A stretch of 47,299 bases of DNA from Planctomycetaceae bacterium (GCA_021732785.1 JAKFUG010000050.1:1-47299), one strand, 5' to 3'. Positions 17,749-27,683 are shown, numbered from the stretch's first letter. Notes: generated by a model not told the origin, from the letters alone. Numbers and translations are program-made.

Positions 17749-19068
17749 ATGCTCTCACGACGAGAACTACTGCAAACCCTCGCGGTCGGTTGGGGAGGCG
17801 TCAGCGCCAGTGGCTGGTTCCCGGCCTTCGCGGCGGAGGCCCTGCCGAACATCGATCGCTCCCGGCACTGCATTCTGCTCTGGATGAGTGGCGGCCCGGC
17901 ACAGACCGACACGTGGGATCTCAAACCGGGACACGCGAACGGCGGCGAGTTTCAGGAAATCGCGACCGCTTCAACGGGGCTGCGGTTCAGCGAACATCTG
18001 CCGAAACTCGCGACGATGTCTGATCAATTGGCCGTCCTGCGGGGACTCAGCACCGGTGAGGGGGATCACGGCCGGGGTAGTTATCTCATGCGGACCGGTC
18101 ACCCGCCGATGGGAGCGATGGCGTACCCCAGCATCGGCGCGTCGCTGGCGAATCAACTGGGGCACACCGACCACTCGTTGCCGGGCAACGTCAGCATCGG
18201 GGCCTTCCGCGCGTTCAATCCCGAAGCGTTCGGACCGGGGTTTCTCGGATCGAAATATAGCCCGCTGTTTGTCGGTGCAAGCGACATGCCCGGCGCGATG
18301 AACATGCAGCAGGGTTTTCCCGAGTTGCGCGTGCAGTCAATCGATCGCAACCGGGGCATCACCGATCAGCGTGCAGACCGCCGACTCGAACTGTGGAAGT
18401 CGTTGCAATCCGATTTTCTGGCGGGGAATCGCGGCACCGCCGCCGTCGCGCACAACACGGTCTATGAAGGTGCATTGCGGCTCATGAGCAGTCAGGAAGC
18501 GCAGGCCTTCGATCTGACCGCCGAGAAAGCCGAACTGCGGGAAGCCTACGGTCGGTCCGTCTTCGGACAGGGGTGTTTGCTGGCCCGCCGATTGGTGGAA
18601 CGGGGTGTCCCGTTTGTGGAAGTCTCGCTCGGCACCAGCAGCGGCGGTGTCGGTTGGGACACGCACTCGAACGGGTTTGCCGCGATCAAAACGCTTTCCA
18701 CGGATCTTGACGCCGGATGGTCCACCTTGATGCGTGATCTGAAGGACCGCGGCTTATTGGAATCGACCACCATTTTGTGGATGGGTGAATTCGGCCGCAC
18801 GCCGAAGATCAATCCTCAAGCCGGTCGCGATCATTTCCCCAGTGCGTGGTCCGCCGTGCTGGCCGGAGGCGGGATCGCCGGAGGGCAAGCCTACGGACGG
18901 ACCAGTCCCGATGGCCAATCCGTGGAGGATGGGCAGATTGACGTCGGTGACCTGTTGGCCACACTTTGCCAGGCGGTGGGCTTGAAGAAAAACGTGTCGG
19001 CGATGTCACCGATTGGTCGTCCCATTCCGCTCGCCGAAGGGACGCCGATCAAGGCGGTGCTGTCATGA
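17749..19068 (+). CDS. DUF1501 (sulfatase-fold) exported protein
   Basis: This 439-residue member of DUF1501 has an alkaline phosphatase/sulfatase-like fold. Its N-terminus is Tat-like: SRRELLQTLAVGWGGVSASGWFPAFAAEA, with a paired arginine and likely AxA cleavage. Family blocks include HCILLWMSGGPAQTDTWDLKPG, the GEFGRTPKIN strand and AGRDHFPSAWSAVLAGGGI. These correspond to metal-ligand regions of the sulfatase fold, but the enzymatic activity of DUF1501 is not established. DUF1501 genes almost always follow a DUF1549/DUF1553 gene in planctomycetes, as here. The stop overlaps the start of the EF-hand gene (ATGA), so they are translationally coupled. Confidence 0.9.
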   Translation: MLSRRELLQTLAVGWGGVSASGWFPAFAAEALPNIDRSRHCILLWMSGGPAQTDTWDLKPGHANGGEFQEIATASTGLRFSEHLPKLATMSDQLAVLRGLSTGEGDHGRGSYLMRTGHPPMGAMAYPSIGASLANQLGHTDHSLPGNVSIGAFRAFNPEAFGPGFLGSKYSPLFVGASDMPGAMNMQQGFPELRVQSIDRNRGITDQRADRRLELWKSLQSDFLAGNRGTAAVAHNTVYEGALRLMSSQEAQAFDLTAEKAELREAYGRSVFGQGCLLARRLVERGVPFVEVSLGTSSGGVGWDTHSNGFAAIKTLSTDLDAGWSTLMRDLKDRGLLESTTILWMGEFGRTPKINPQAGRDHFPSAWSAVLAGGGIAGGQAYGRTSPDGQSVEDGQIDVGDLLATLCQAVGLKKNVSAMSPIGRPIPLAEGTPIKAVLS

Positions 19069-20492
19069 ACGCAATCAGAAGCAGCGTGCTCTGCGTTGGT
19101 CTGGTGCTGTTGACCGCAAGGATCAATGCCGCGGACATCGTCTTGCCGATCGAAGCGCCGGTCGTGCTCTTGCCGGGCACACCGGCCACCACATCAATAC
19201 CGGTAATGTCGGCAGCGACACGACCAGTTCCGGCACCGACGACACCCTCCGGGCGGCTGCCGCAATATCAATTGGGACCGTCGCAACTGGCGAAGATTCC
19301 ACAGCGCGATCCGAACGACGCGGGGGTCCGCTTCCGGCTGACCATGCCGAACGGCCCGTTACTCGTAGAAGTCGCCGTGACCATAGATGGCAAGCCGTAT
19401 CTCTCACAGCGCGATCGCCGCATCGCCCAACTGCTGGAGCAACAAGCGACGCCGAAAGATAACTCCAGCGAACTCGTGTCGCGACTCCAACGTTATCGGG
19501 AGGCGACCGGACGGACGCTCACCTCCGAAGAAATCAACTGGTGGTTCACCACGGCCGTCGAAGGTCCGTCCGTGTTATGTTTGAAGGATGGTTTCCAGCG
19601 GTTTCGTGCCGATCAGCGTCCTGTGTTTTTCGTTCTCGATCGTAACCAGGATGGCACGATTGATTCCGATGAGTTGGGCCGCGCGGAAGAATCGCTACTC
19701 ACCACCGATGCCAATCGCAACGACATCGTCGAATTCACGGAACTGGGGACCGCCACCCGCGGCAAGCGAAACCCGGATTCATCCATCACGCTTCCACAGA
19801 TTTCATCCGTCGAGCCCGATCGCGATTCTACTCCAGCCGTTCCAGACCTCCTCTTGGCGGTGGACTTCCGCCCGTCACAACCCAGCGAATCCCGACTGCA
19901 GTGCGTGCAGATGTCGGCAACACTGACCGCGCGAGTGGAGCGTGTTCAGAGCGATCCTGCCGGCATTTCCCTGCGGATCGATAACACGCCGGTCCTCTTC
20001 GAAGCCGTCCAGGTCGCCGGACTCGTTTCCGATCAGATCTCCGTGGGCAGTGTCAACGACGGCTACCCATGGTTGCCCGTCCTGGATCTCAATGACGATG
20101 GACGATTGACCGTTCGGGAACGTCGCCAGTTGCCGAAGCAGTTTGCCAGTTTCGATGCCAACCACGATGGCACCCTGACCGCCGACGAAGCCGTGGCTCC
20201 ATTTCGGATTGCCATCGGACTCGGCGCGACGGTGCATCGCCATTTGGCCAACATTCGCAGCGTTCATCCCCGTTCCGCGACGCCAGCGGAAGTCGGTCCC
20301 GAGTGGTTCATGCGGATGGATCGCAACAAAGATCGTGATCTCACACGGGCCGAATTTCCCGGTACCAACGAGCAATTCCGGGCGATGGATCGCGATGATG
20401 ACAAGCTAATCGACATTGCCGAAGCCATGGCCTACGACCAGTCGCAACCGCAGCCGACCGAAACCGATGCCACCACGGTTCCGCAGCCGTAA
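19065..20492 (+). CDS. Secreted EF-hand calcium-binding protein with three closely spaced loop pairs
   Basis: This 475-residue exported protein starts at the ATG overlapping the DUF1501 stop; the signal peptide is SSVLCVGLVLLTARINAA. Six EF-hand loops are visible, starting at D192 (DRNQDGTIDSDE), D215 (DANRNDIVEFTE), D341 (DLNDDGRLTVRE), D364 (DANHDGTLTADE), D419 (DRNKDRDLTRAE) and D442 (DRDDDKLIDIAE). Within each pair the loops are exactly 23 residues apart, as in dockerin-type repeats rather than classical calmodulin-type pairs. All keep Asp at position 1 and Glu at 12, so calcium binding is expected. It probably acts in the periplasm or on the surface next to the vWA proteins encoded downstream, whose MIDAS sites also bind divalent metal. 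Confidence 0.85.
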   Translation: MNAIRSSVLCVGLVLLTARINAADIVLPIEAPVVLLPGTPATTSIPVMSAATRPVPAPTTPSGRLPQYQLGPSQLAKIPQRDPNDAGVRFRLTMPNGPLLVEVAVTIDGKPYLSQRDRRIAQLLEQQATPKDNSSELVSRLQRYREATGRTLTSEEINWWFTTAVEGPSVLCLKDGFQRFRADQRPVFFVLDRNQDGTIDSDELGRAEESLLTTDANRNDIVEFTELGTATRGKRNPDSSITLPQISSVEPDRDSTPAVPDLLLAVDFRPSQPSESRLQCVQMSATLTARVERVQSDPAGISLRIDNTPVLFEAVQVAGLVSDQISVGSVNDGYPWLPVLDLNDDGRLTVRERRQLPKQFASFDANHDGTLTADEAVAPFRIAIGLGATVHRHLANIRSVHPRSATPAEVGPEWFMRMDRNKDRDLTRAEFPGTNEQFRAMDRDDDKLIDIAEAMAYDQSQPQPTETDATTVPQP

Positions 20493-20509
20493 TCGAGACG
20501 AACTCTTCT

Positions 20510-21595
20510 ATGAATCGCACGGATATGAATATGCCCCCCCGACCGGTTGCCAGTGAAAACGGACAGCACCTGGCGACCAGGCCGCCCACCGTGAATGTCG
20601 CCGAAGCCATCGATGACTTGCACGCGCAGTATCAAGCGCTGCGCACGCAGTTGGCGGGCGTGATCGTCGGTCAGAACGAAGTCGCGGAACAGTTGCTGAT
20701 CGGCCTCCTCTGCCGCGGGCATTGCATCCTGCAGGGGATGCCCGGATTAGCGAAAACGCTGCTGGTCTCTTCGCTGGCGTCACTCACCGACATGACCTTT
20801 CGCCGCGTGCAGTTCACCCCCGATCTCATGCCCGGCGATATCACCGGCACCGAAGTTCTCGAAGAGGACCACACCACCGGCAAACGCTTTTTCCGCTTCG
20901 TGGAAGGCCCATTGTTCGGCAACATGATTCTCGCCGACGAAATTAATCGTACGCCGCCGAAAACGCAGAGTGCGCTCCTCGAAGCCATGCAGGAACGGCA
21001 ACTCACGGTGTGCGGCAAGACATACAAACTACCCGATCCGTTCTTTGTCTTGGCGACACAAAACCCCGTGGAAACCGAAGGGACATATCCGCTCCCCGAA
21101 GCGCAATTGGATCGCTTCCTGCTGAAGATTCACGTCCATTACCCCACGCGTGAGGAAGAGCGGGAAATCGCCCGACGGCAAACCACCGACTATCGTTTCA
21201 CCACGCGACCGGTGCTGGATGCCGAGCAGTTGAAAACGATGCAGGAACTGGTCCGCAGCGTGGTGGTGTCCGATCATGTGTACGACGCCGCGCTCGATCT
21301 GGTACGGGCGACGCGGCCGGAAGAAGGAATGATGCCGGAGAGCCTGCAATCGATGGTGCAATGGGGGGCCGGTCCCCGCGCGACGATTGCGTTGCTGCTC
21401 GCGGCCAAAGCCCGGGCATTGCTGCAACGCCGCTGTCACGCCACCACGGCCGATCTCGTCGCGGTGGCGCTGCCGGTGTTACGGCATCGCGTCATTCTCA
21501 CTTTCAACGCGGAAGCCGCCGGTGTCGACGCGGATTCGATTCTGACACAGTTGATGGAAGCCACGCCGTCTCTCTCGACAGCGCTCACTCGCTGA
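20510..21595 (+). CDS. MoxR-family AAA+ ATPase
   Basis: This 361-residue AAA+ ATPase is of the MoxR branch. Walker A is G76-MPGLA-K82-T83. Walker B is MILADE with D143-E144, followed by INRTPPKTQSALLEAMQERQ (pre-sensor insert and helix). The sensor 1 region is FFVLATQNPVETEGTYPLPEAQLDRF. The C-terminal lid carries RHRVILTF. MoxR proteins act as chaperone-like ATPases on partner vWA-domain proteins, often inserting metal or activating complexes. Three vWA-type proteins are encoded directly downstream. It starts 17 bases after the EF-hand gene stop and 28 bases separate it from the DUF58 gene. Confidence 0.95.
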   Translation: MNRTDMNMPPRPVASENGQHLATRPPTVNVAEAIDDLHAQYQALRTQLAGVIVGQNEVAEQLLIGLLCRGHCILQGMPGLAKTLLVSSLASLTDMTFRRVQFTPDLMPGDITGTEVLEEDHTTGKRFFRFVEGPLFGNMILADEINRTPPKTQSALLEAMQERQLTVCGKTYKLPDPFFVLATQNPVETEGTYPLPEAQLDRFLLKIHVHYPTREEEREIARRQTTDYRFTTRPVLDAEQLKTMQELVRSVVVSDHVYDAALDLVRATRPEEGMMPESLQSMVQWGAGPRATIALLLAAKARALLQRRCHATTADLVAVALPVLRHRVILTFNAEAAGVDADSILTQLMEATPSLSTALTR

Positions 21596-21623
21596 CTTTG
21601 CCGTCATTCCTTGCTGGTGCCTT

Positions 21624-22571
21624 ATGTTCCCGTGGAATCGCCCCGCCGCTGCACAACCACCCGCTTCATCGCGGCGTGAGACTGGCGATTTGATCGACCC
21701 GCGGGTGATGGTCGAAATCGGCCATCTCGAACTCCTGTCACGTCTCGTTGTTGATGGTCTGCTCGCCGGGAAACATCGTTCGACGACCAAAGGGGGTTGC
21801 TGCGAATTCGCTCAACATCGACAGTATGCGTTCGGTGATGAACTGCGGCAGATTGACTGGCAAGTCTACGCCCGGTCCGACCGTTACTACATCAAGCAGT
21901 TCGAAGAGGAGACGAACCTGCACGCACTGCTCGCGATCGATGCCAGCGGTTCGATGGGATTCGGCCTCTCAACCATCAGCAAGTTCGATTATGCCCGTCG
22001 CGCCGCGGCATGTTTGGCGCGCTTGCTGCTCCATCAGCGCGACGCCGTCGGAGCCGTCGTCCTCGCGGAGCACAAGTCGTTGTATGTTCCGCCCCGGCAG
22101 AAAGCGGCGCATCTGCGAGCGCTTCTCGCAACGATTCAAGCGGCACAACCGAGCGGCGGCGGTCGCCTCGGTGCGCAGATTCGAGCCTGTGCCCCGCGGC
22201 TGCAACGCCGGGGGATGTTCATCCTCTTCACGGACGGTTTCGGCGATCTCGAAGACCTTGGGCGTGCGCTGCAGATTGTTCGCGGACGTGGGCACGATGT
22301 GATCGTGATGAACGTCCTTGCTCCCGAAGAACTCCATTTTCAGTTTCGTCATTGGTCCGCCTTTGAATCGCTCGAAATGGCGGGCCAGCGGGTCAAGCTC
22401 GACCCGGCGTCCATTCGCGAGGAGTATCTCCGCCGGTTGCAAATGCATCTCGATCAGTTAGCGGAACTAACCGTCGGCCTCGGCGGTGACTACGTCCGCA
22501 TGACGACGCAGCAAGATCTGTCCGAGGTGCTCGGGTGGTTCCTGCGCAGCCGTTCGGCGAAGGGAGCCTGA
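21624..22571 (+). CDS. DUF58 protein with vWA-like domain
   Basis: This 315-residue protein is of the DUF58 family, the regular partner of MoxR. The family signature runs from YAFGDELRQIDWQVYARSDRY (around 73-93) into the vWA core with an intact MIDAS motif, IDASGSMGFG (~105-114). FILFTDGFGDLEDL supplies a further metal-site region. No signal peptide or membrane helix is seen, so it is probably cytoplasmic or peripheral. It may connect the ATPase to the membrane vWA proteins. The stop lies 3 bases before the start of the BatA-like gene. Confidence 0.92.
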   Translation: MFPWNRPAAAQPPASSRRETGDLIDPRVMVEIGHLELLSRLVVDGLLAGKHRSTTKGGCCEFAQHRQYAFGDELRQIDWQVYARSDRYYIKQFEEETNLHALLAIDASGSMGFGLSTISKFDYARRAAACLARLLLHQRDAVGAVVLAEHKSLYVPPRQKAAHLRALLATIQAAQPSGGGRLGAQIRACAPRLQRRGMFILFTDGFGDLEDLGRALQIVRGRGHDVIVMNVLAPEELHFQFRHWSAFESLEMAGQRVKLDPASIREEYLRRLQMHLDQLAELTVGLGGDYVRMTTQQDLSEVLGWFLRSRSAKGA

Positions 22572-22574
22572 CCG

Positions 22575-24863
22575 ATGAGCTTCCTCAGCCTGGCCTTTCT
22601 TGCCGCGTTGCCGCTGGCGCTCGCGCCGGTGGTGTTGCATCTCATCGACCGTCAGCGGAACGTCGTGATCCCCTGGGGAGCGATGCAATTCCTGATGGAA
22701 GCCGCAACCAAACGGACGCAAGCCCGGCGGTTACGGGAATGGTTGCTGCTCCTGCTGCGCGTCCTCGCGGTGGCCTGCCTGGTGTTCGCGCTGGCTCGAC
22801 CGATCGTGCATGCCACGTGGTTCCGCACCCAGCCGCGGCGGGAATTGATCGTGGTCGTGGATAATTCCCTGTCGATGCAACGCCACCACGGTGAAGAATC
22901 TTTATTGCAGGCAGCCGTGGAACGGGCGCGTTCGCTGGTGGCCGCACCGCATCCGGGACAAACCGCGCGAGTGCTCGTCACGTCACCGTATCCCACATGG
23001 CTACCGGGAACCGCGAGTTCCTCGGCGAAGACTCCTGTCGGCGAGGACCCGCTGGCAACTATTCGCGCGACCGAATCCCACGGCGATTTTTTGGCGGCGC
23101 TGGTCACGGCGGTGCAAGCGGAACGCGATCCGTTGGCAATCGAACGGCGAATCATCGTCCTCACGGATGGGCAAGCCACTGACTGGAATGTTGCGGATGA
23201 TTCCGGCTGGCAAGACTTGCGCAAACTGATCACAGCTTCTCCCGTCGCGATGAAGCTCGATTTCGAACGGCTCGGGGATTCGACTTCACTCGCATCGAAT
23301 CTGGCAATCAACCGTCTTCGCGCCACACGCACCGTGGTGGGAATCGATCAACCGTTAACCATTACCGCGGAGATTCAGAATTACGGCACCATCCCCTCTG
23401 CCGAAGGCACATTGTCATTCCGCGATGGCGATGAGGTATTGCAGTCCGATCCGCTGCCGTCGATTGATCCCGGTGCCGTGGTCGAATTAGCCTGCAAGCA
23501 CGGTTTCACGACCTTGGGCGCTCACCGCGTCGCATGTCAGTTGGAAGCAACGGACCCACTGGCACCCGACAATCAAGACGTGCTGATCGTTGAAGTGCGC
23601 GATGAAATCCCGGTCCTCATCGTGGAATCCGCCGGTGATACCGATGAAGTCGAACAGGATGCGTTCTTCATTGAAACCGCACTGGGATGGGCGGATGGTG
23701 AGCGCGTCAACCAATCCAGCATTTTCGTGCCGAAGGCGGTCTCGCTGCTCCAATTGATGCGGATGGATTTGGCTCCGTTCCACGCGGTGATCATCCCACA
23801 TCTCGCCGATCTTGATGATGACGTTGTGCAGATGTTGAAAGAGTACGTCGCCGATGGCGGCGGGTTGTGGATCGCCGCCGGACCGCGGACGGACGTGGAT
23901 CGGTTCAATCGGCGATGGTTCGAAGAACATCAGGGGCTCGTGCCCATGGCGCTCGACCGCATCATCGACGAATCCGCCGATCCGGAACATCGCACGTTGC
24001 TCAACCCGTTCCCGTCGAACCATCCCGCCATGCAGGAATTGATCGATCAACGGAAACTCGACACGGGGGACATCGCCGTATCGCGGCACTTTCGATTCAC
24101 GCCCCTGCCCGAGGAACACGAAGTCTCTGTGTTGTTGACGCTCACCAATGGCGACCCGGTGGTGGTGGAGAAGCGGTTTGGCCGCGGTCGGGTTCTGGTA
24201 CAAGGTGTACCGCTGCGAATGCAGTGGAGCGATCTCGTGCGCTCGCAGGCGTTTGTCGTGCTCGTGCAGGAATGGCTGTCATATCTCACGCAGCCCCGCG
24301 CGACACGCCACAATCTGTCGCCGGGGGAACCGATTGTCCTGACAGTAGCGGGCACGGAATCGACCACGGCCACGTTGATCACGCCGGCCGCCGATGAAGT
24401 CGAAATCGCCGCCGATCTCCTTGGCAACAGCGCGATCTTCCGTACGAGTCGCACCAGCTTGCCGGGCGACTACGCACTGGAAGTCGGTCTATCAGGCGAT
24501 CCGATTCCGTTCCGCGTGCATCGTGACGCCGCCGAATCGGATCTGACATCGTTGTCCGCATCCGACGAACAACGGATCGCCGATCTCTGCACGCATCAAC
24601 CCACATTCAGCGGTGAGTCATCGGTCACACTCGCCGCGACCGATCCGTTGTGGCCGGTGTTGTGGATGCTGCTCATCGGATTACTCGTCGGCGAACTGTT
24701 TCTCGCCAGCACGATTTCCCGCAAGCGCTTCGGTTCGACGGGCGTCGCCGATTTTGCCGAACAGACGGTGACTGCGCAATCACCATTGACCGTACAGACC
24801 GGGCGTCACAAGAAGGCGGTCCGTCCCGCGCGTTCTCCGTCCACTTCGGTTTCCACCCGCTAA
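22575..24863 (+). CDS. BatA-type membrane protein with vWA and CARDB-like/glutamine-amidotransferase-like regions
   Basis: This 762-residue membrane protein has an N-terminal BatA domain: one helix (FLSLAFLAALPLALAPVVLHL), then WGAMQFLMEAATKRTQARRLREW and a second helix (LLLLLRVLAVACLVFALAR). The vWA domain follows (~88-280) with MIDAS VVDNSLSM near 95-102 and VLTDGQATDW near 193. A CARDB-like beta domain starts at INRLRATRTVVGIDQPLTITAEI, then a region resembling class I glutamine amidotransferases (EYVADGGGLWIAAGPRTDVDRF) without a nucleophilic Cys. A C-terminal helix is WPVLWMLLIGLLVGELFLAS. It is probably anchored with the vWA part outside, as a MoxR client. Confidence 0.88.
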   Translation: MSFLSLAFLAALPLALAPVVLHLIDRQRNVVIPWGAMQFLMEAATKRTQARRLREWLLLLLRVLAVACLVFALARPIVHATWFRTQPRRELIVVVDNSLSMQRHHGEESLLQAAVERARSLVAAPHPGQTARVLVTSPYPTWLPGTASSSAKTPVGEDPLATIRATESHGDFLAALVTAVQAERDPLAIERRIIVLTDGQATDWNVADDSGWQDLRKLITASPVAMKLDFERLGDSTSLASNLAINRLRATRTVVGIDQPLTITAEIQNYGTIPSAEGTLSFRDGDEVLQSDPLPSIDPGAVVELACKHGFTTLGAHRVACQLEATDPLAPDNQDVLIVEVRDEIPVLIVESAGDTDEVEQDAFFIETALGWADGERVNQSSIFVPKAVSLLQLMRMDLAPFHAVIIPHLADLDDDVVQMLKEYVADGGGLWIAAGPRTDVDRFNRRWFEEHQGLVPMALDRIIDESADPEHRTLLNPFPSNHPAMQELIDQRKLDTGDIAVSRHFRFTPLPEEHEVSVLLTLTNGDPVVVEKRFGRGRVLVQGVPLRMQWSDLVRSQAFVVLVQEWLSYLTQPRATRHNLSPGEPIVLTVAGTESTTATLITPAADEVEIAADLLGNSAIFRTSRTSLPGDYALEVGLSGDPIPFRVHRDAAESDLTSLSASDEQRIADLCTHQPTFSGESSVTLAATDPLWPVLWMLLIGLLVGELFLASTISRKRFGSTGVADFAEQTVTAQSPLTVQTGRHKKAVRPARSPSTSVSTR

Positions 24864-24878
24864 AGGTTCCGCTTCGTC

Positions 24879-27683
24879 ATGCCCGCGACCAGTGTCCAAC
24901 ACATCGAACAGATGGCCTTCGACGGACCGATTGGGACGGCTTTGGCGGTCGCGATCGGTGTCAGCTGCGCTGCGTTCTTCGGCTGGATACTCTGGCGGGA
25001 AGTCGGCGTGATCGGAATCCGGCGGGCGATCCTGTTCTGGTTTCTGCGGACCGCCGCCGTCGCCGTGGTGATGTGGATGCTGCTCGCCCCGGCCCGCGTG
25101 CAGATTGCGACTTCGATCACCCGTCGGGCGGTCGTCATTGTGACTGACCTCAGCGGGAGCATGGGGACGGTCGACCCCGCCGGTTCTTCCGATGATCGCC
25201 GTTGGGAAATCGCGTCGCAGAAGGACGGACGTGATCACGCCGTCACGGCGATGGACCGCGCGGTCGCTGCCTTGGCACTGGCACAACAGCGACTGGCTGC
25301 CGCCACGGATGCCGTCCGCCGGCATCGTCCGGAGTCCGCGGTCGTGCAAGCGTTGCAAGAGACCGAAGCCGCATTGCAAGGAACGAAGTCACAACTGGAT
25401 GCCGTCGATCAACAGGTGACCTCATCCAAAACCCAAGCCCTGCTGCATCGCGTGACGAAACTGTTCGAGGGTCCGGAATTCGACGATTTCAAACGGTTGA
25501 TCACGGCCGTGAAAAGAGGCCGCACACCGCCACAGCCGGGTTGGCGCGAGGGATTGCCCGACCTGCTGCATCGCGTGACGACGTTGCAAGAAGCCTGTCG
25601 CGATCTGTTATCCGCCGTGGTGGAAGACGACGCGGCGCACCACCCCGTGGTGGCCCGCACCATCACCGATGCCACCCGTGCCCAACGGGCAGTCCACTTT
25701 GCTCAACAACTGGAAGCCTCGATCCTTGCGGCCTTGCCCGCCGATGCCGATGTCCGTTTTCAGACGTTTCATTCCGAGCTGACGTCGGTCCCCAATACCC
25801 GCTCGTTCGGCATGCTGCCCGGCGAGATATCGCGTGAAGCGGCGGCCGAGAACGTCCCGGTTCGCAACACGAATCTGTCCGCGGTCTTCGAAGCCTTGCA
25901 GCGGGAGTTTCAGGATCAACCCCTCGCCGCGGTCTTTGTGCTGTCCGATTTCGCTCATAATCAACCGGGCTCCGCTTCACCGATCGAAGTCGCGGCGACG
26001 CTGGCCGGAACACCGGTCCACACGATCCCCGTCGGCAACCCGCGGCATGGGCGCGATCTCGAACTCCAATCGGTCTTTGCCCCTGCGGTCGCCATGCGGA
26101 ATGACGATATTGTGCTGGAAGCCCGCATTCAGGCTTATGACTGCGCCGGTGAAGTCTGCACCTTGCAATTGGTGCGGGATGACAACGTCATCGCCGAGCG
26201 GGAACTGCACATCGATTCCGATTTCCTCACCCGCACCGTCCGCTTCGACGAACATGTTTCCACGGTGGGCCTGCAGCATTATCAGGTGCGACTCACGGCC
26301 GTAGCCGGCGAGTTGACGACGGGCAACAACACGCGCGATATCGATGTGAACGTGACGCGGAACGATCTCAAGATTCTCGTCGCCGATGAGTTTCCTCGCT
26401 GGGAATACCGCTATCTCACCCAGCTCTTCCGGCGCGACAGCAAAACCGTCTGCGATGAATTGCTGTTTCATCCCCGGCTGATCGCCACGGGGCAACGCGA
26501 AGCAACCCGCACACTGCCGGTCACCGCGGACGATTGGGATGACTATGATCTCGTGATTCTCGGCGACCTGCCGACCGATCATTTCCCCGTCGCGGCACAG
26601 GAAGCGCTCGTCGAGTATCTCCAGACACGCGGCGGCACTGTTGTCCTGATTGCCGGCGAAGCGGCGTTACCCGATGCTTACGCTCAATTCCCGCTGGGAG
26701 AAATCATTCCCGTTCAGAAGACCGATGATGCGGCGGCCGGTAATCCGCAAGGATTCGCACTCGCGCTGACACCCGAAGGCCGCGAACATCCGGCGCTGAT
26801 GATTGCCGAAACGGCCGATGACAGCCGCATTGCCTGGGACTTCGTGAACCGCTACTCGCCGATACCGCAACTGTCTGCCTGGCGACGTCCGCGCCCGACG
26901 GCCCACACGCTACTCGCCGCCGTTCCGCGGCAGCAACCGGATGATAGCAGCAGCTCGGCAACAAATGCGTTTCTCTGCTGGCAACCTGTCGGCCGCGGCC
27001 GCGTGGTCTATCTGTCGGGGCCGGAATCGTACCGTCTGCGGCTCTTGCGCGGCGACCGACTCCATTATCGTTTCTGGGGACAACTGATCCGCTGGGCGAT
27101 TGCGTCCGACCTCGGCGTTGGTTCGCAGTTTGTCCGTTTGCGAACCGACAAAACCCGCTATGCCGCGCGAGAGACCGTGCAGGTCGCACTGCAATTGACG
27201 GACTCTGCGGGGCAACCGCTGGCCGCGACCGATCTTTCCGCGCGCGTCGTGACCAATGACGGCGAGCGGTTAATTCCCCTCACGGCCGATCCGCAAGTCC
27301 CCGGTGAATATCGGGGTGAAATCTCCGGACTCGCTGCCGGACAACATCAGATCGAACCCGTGGGTCCGGCGATTCAACAATTGCTTGCGGAAACGGAACA
27401 ACCGCCGGTCCGCGTTTCGGTCGTGATCCAGCCGGAGATTTCGACCGAGTTGGTGGAGACCCGTTGCGATCGGGTGCTTGCCGAACAGATCGCGAAAACG
27501 ACCGGCGGACTCGTCTTGCCGCCGACCGCTGTCGCCGAAGTGTTGGCGCTGACGAATCTCGAACCGATTGTCACCAAAGCCGCGGCCCGGCAACCGCTGT
27601 GGGTGCAATGGAAATATTTGTGGATCGTGTTCGGTTGCCTGCACGTCGAATGGATCATTCGGAAATGGCTCGGTGTGTCGTGA
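24879..27683 (+). CDS. Large membrane vWA/glutamine-amidotransferase-like protein
   Basis: This 934-residue protein has two N-terminal helices (TALAVAIGVSCAAFFGWIL; LFWFLRTAAVAVVMWMLLAP), then a vWA domain with MIDAS VIVTDLSGSMG at about residues 86-96. The vWA domain is interrupted by a ~200-residue helical insertion rich in Q, A and E (around 125-275). DVRFQTFHSEL and VFVLSDFAHNQPG resume the fold. Later comes a beta-rich part (VTRNDLKILVADEFPRWEYRYL) and a class I glutamine-amidotransferase-like fold (EYLQTRGGTVVLIAGEAALPDAY) without visible catalytic Cys. The end is a membrane helix (KYLWIVFGCLHVEWIIRKW). Architecture and location pair it with the preceding BatA-like protein, from which it is 15 bases away. 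Confidence 0.85.
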   Translation: MPATSVQHIEQMAFDGPIGTALAVAIGVSCAAFFGWILWREVGVIGIRRAILFWFLRTAAVAVVMWMLLAPARVQIATSITRRAVVIVTDLSGSMGTVDPAGSSDDRRWEIASQKDGRDHAVTAMDRAVAALALAQQRLAAATDAVRRHRPESAVVQALQETEAALQGTKSQLDAVDQQVTSSKTQALLHRVTKLFEGPEFDDFKRLITAVKRGRTPPQPGWREGLPDLLHRVTTLQEACRDLLSAVVEDDAAHHPVVARTITDATRAQRAVHFAQQLEASILAALPADADVRFQTFHSELTSVPNTRSFGMLPGEISREAAAENVPVRNTNLSAVFEALQREFQDQPLAAVFVLSDFAHNQPGSASPIEVAATLAGTPVHTIPVGNPRHGRDLELQSVFAPAVAMRNDDIVLEARIQAYDCAGEVCTLQLVRDDNVIAERELHIDSDFLTRTVRFDEHVSTVGLQHYQVRLTAVAGELTTGNNTRDIDVNVTRNDLKILVADEFPRWEYRYLTQLFRRDSKTVCDELLFHPRLIATGQREATRTLPVTADDWDDYDLVILGDLPTDHFPVAAQEALVEYLQTRGGTVVLIAGEAALPDAYAQFPLGEIIPVQKTDDAAAGNPQGFALALTPEGREHPALMIAETADDSRIAWDFVNRYSPIPQLSAWRRPRPTAHTLLAAVPRQQPDDSSSSATNAFLCWQPVGRGRVVYLSGPESYRLRLLRGDRLHYRFWGQLIRWAIASDLGVGSQFVRLRTDKTRYAARETVQVALQLTDSAGQPLAATDLSARVVTNDGERLIPLTADPQVPGEYRGEISGLAAGQHQIEPVGPAIQQLLAETEQPPVRVSVVIQPEISTELVETRCDRVLAEQIAKTTGGLVLPPTAVAEVLALTNLEPIVTKAAARQPLWVQWKYLWIVFGCLHVEWIIRKWLGVS

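Noticed and set aside
26990-27001. CGGCCGCGGCCG palindrome
   Set aside because: Only 12 bases, entirely G+C, inside a GC-rich coding region (PVGRGRVVY); expected by chance.
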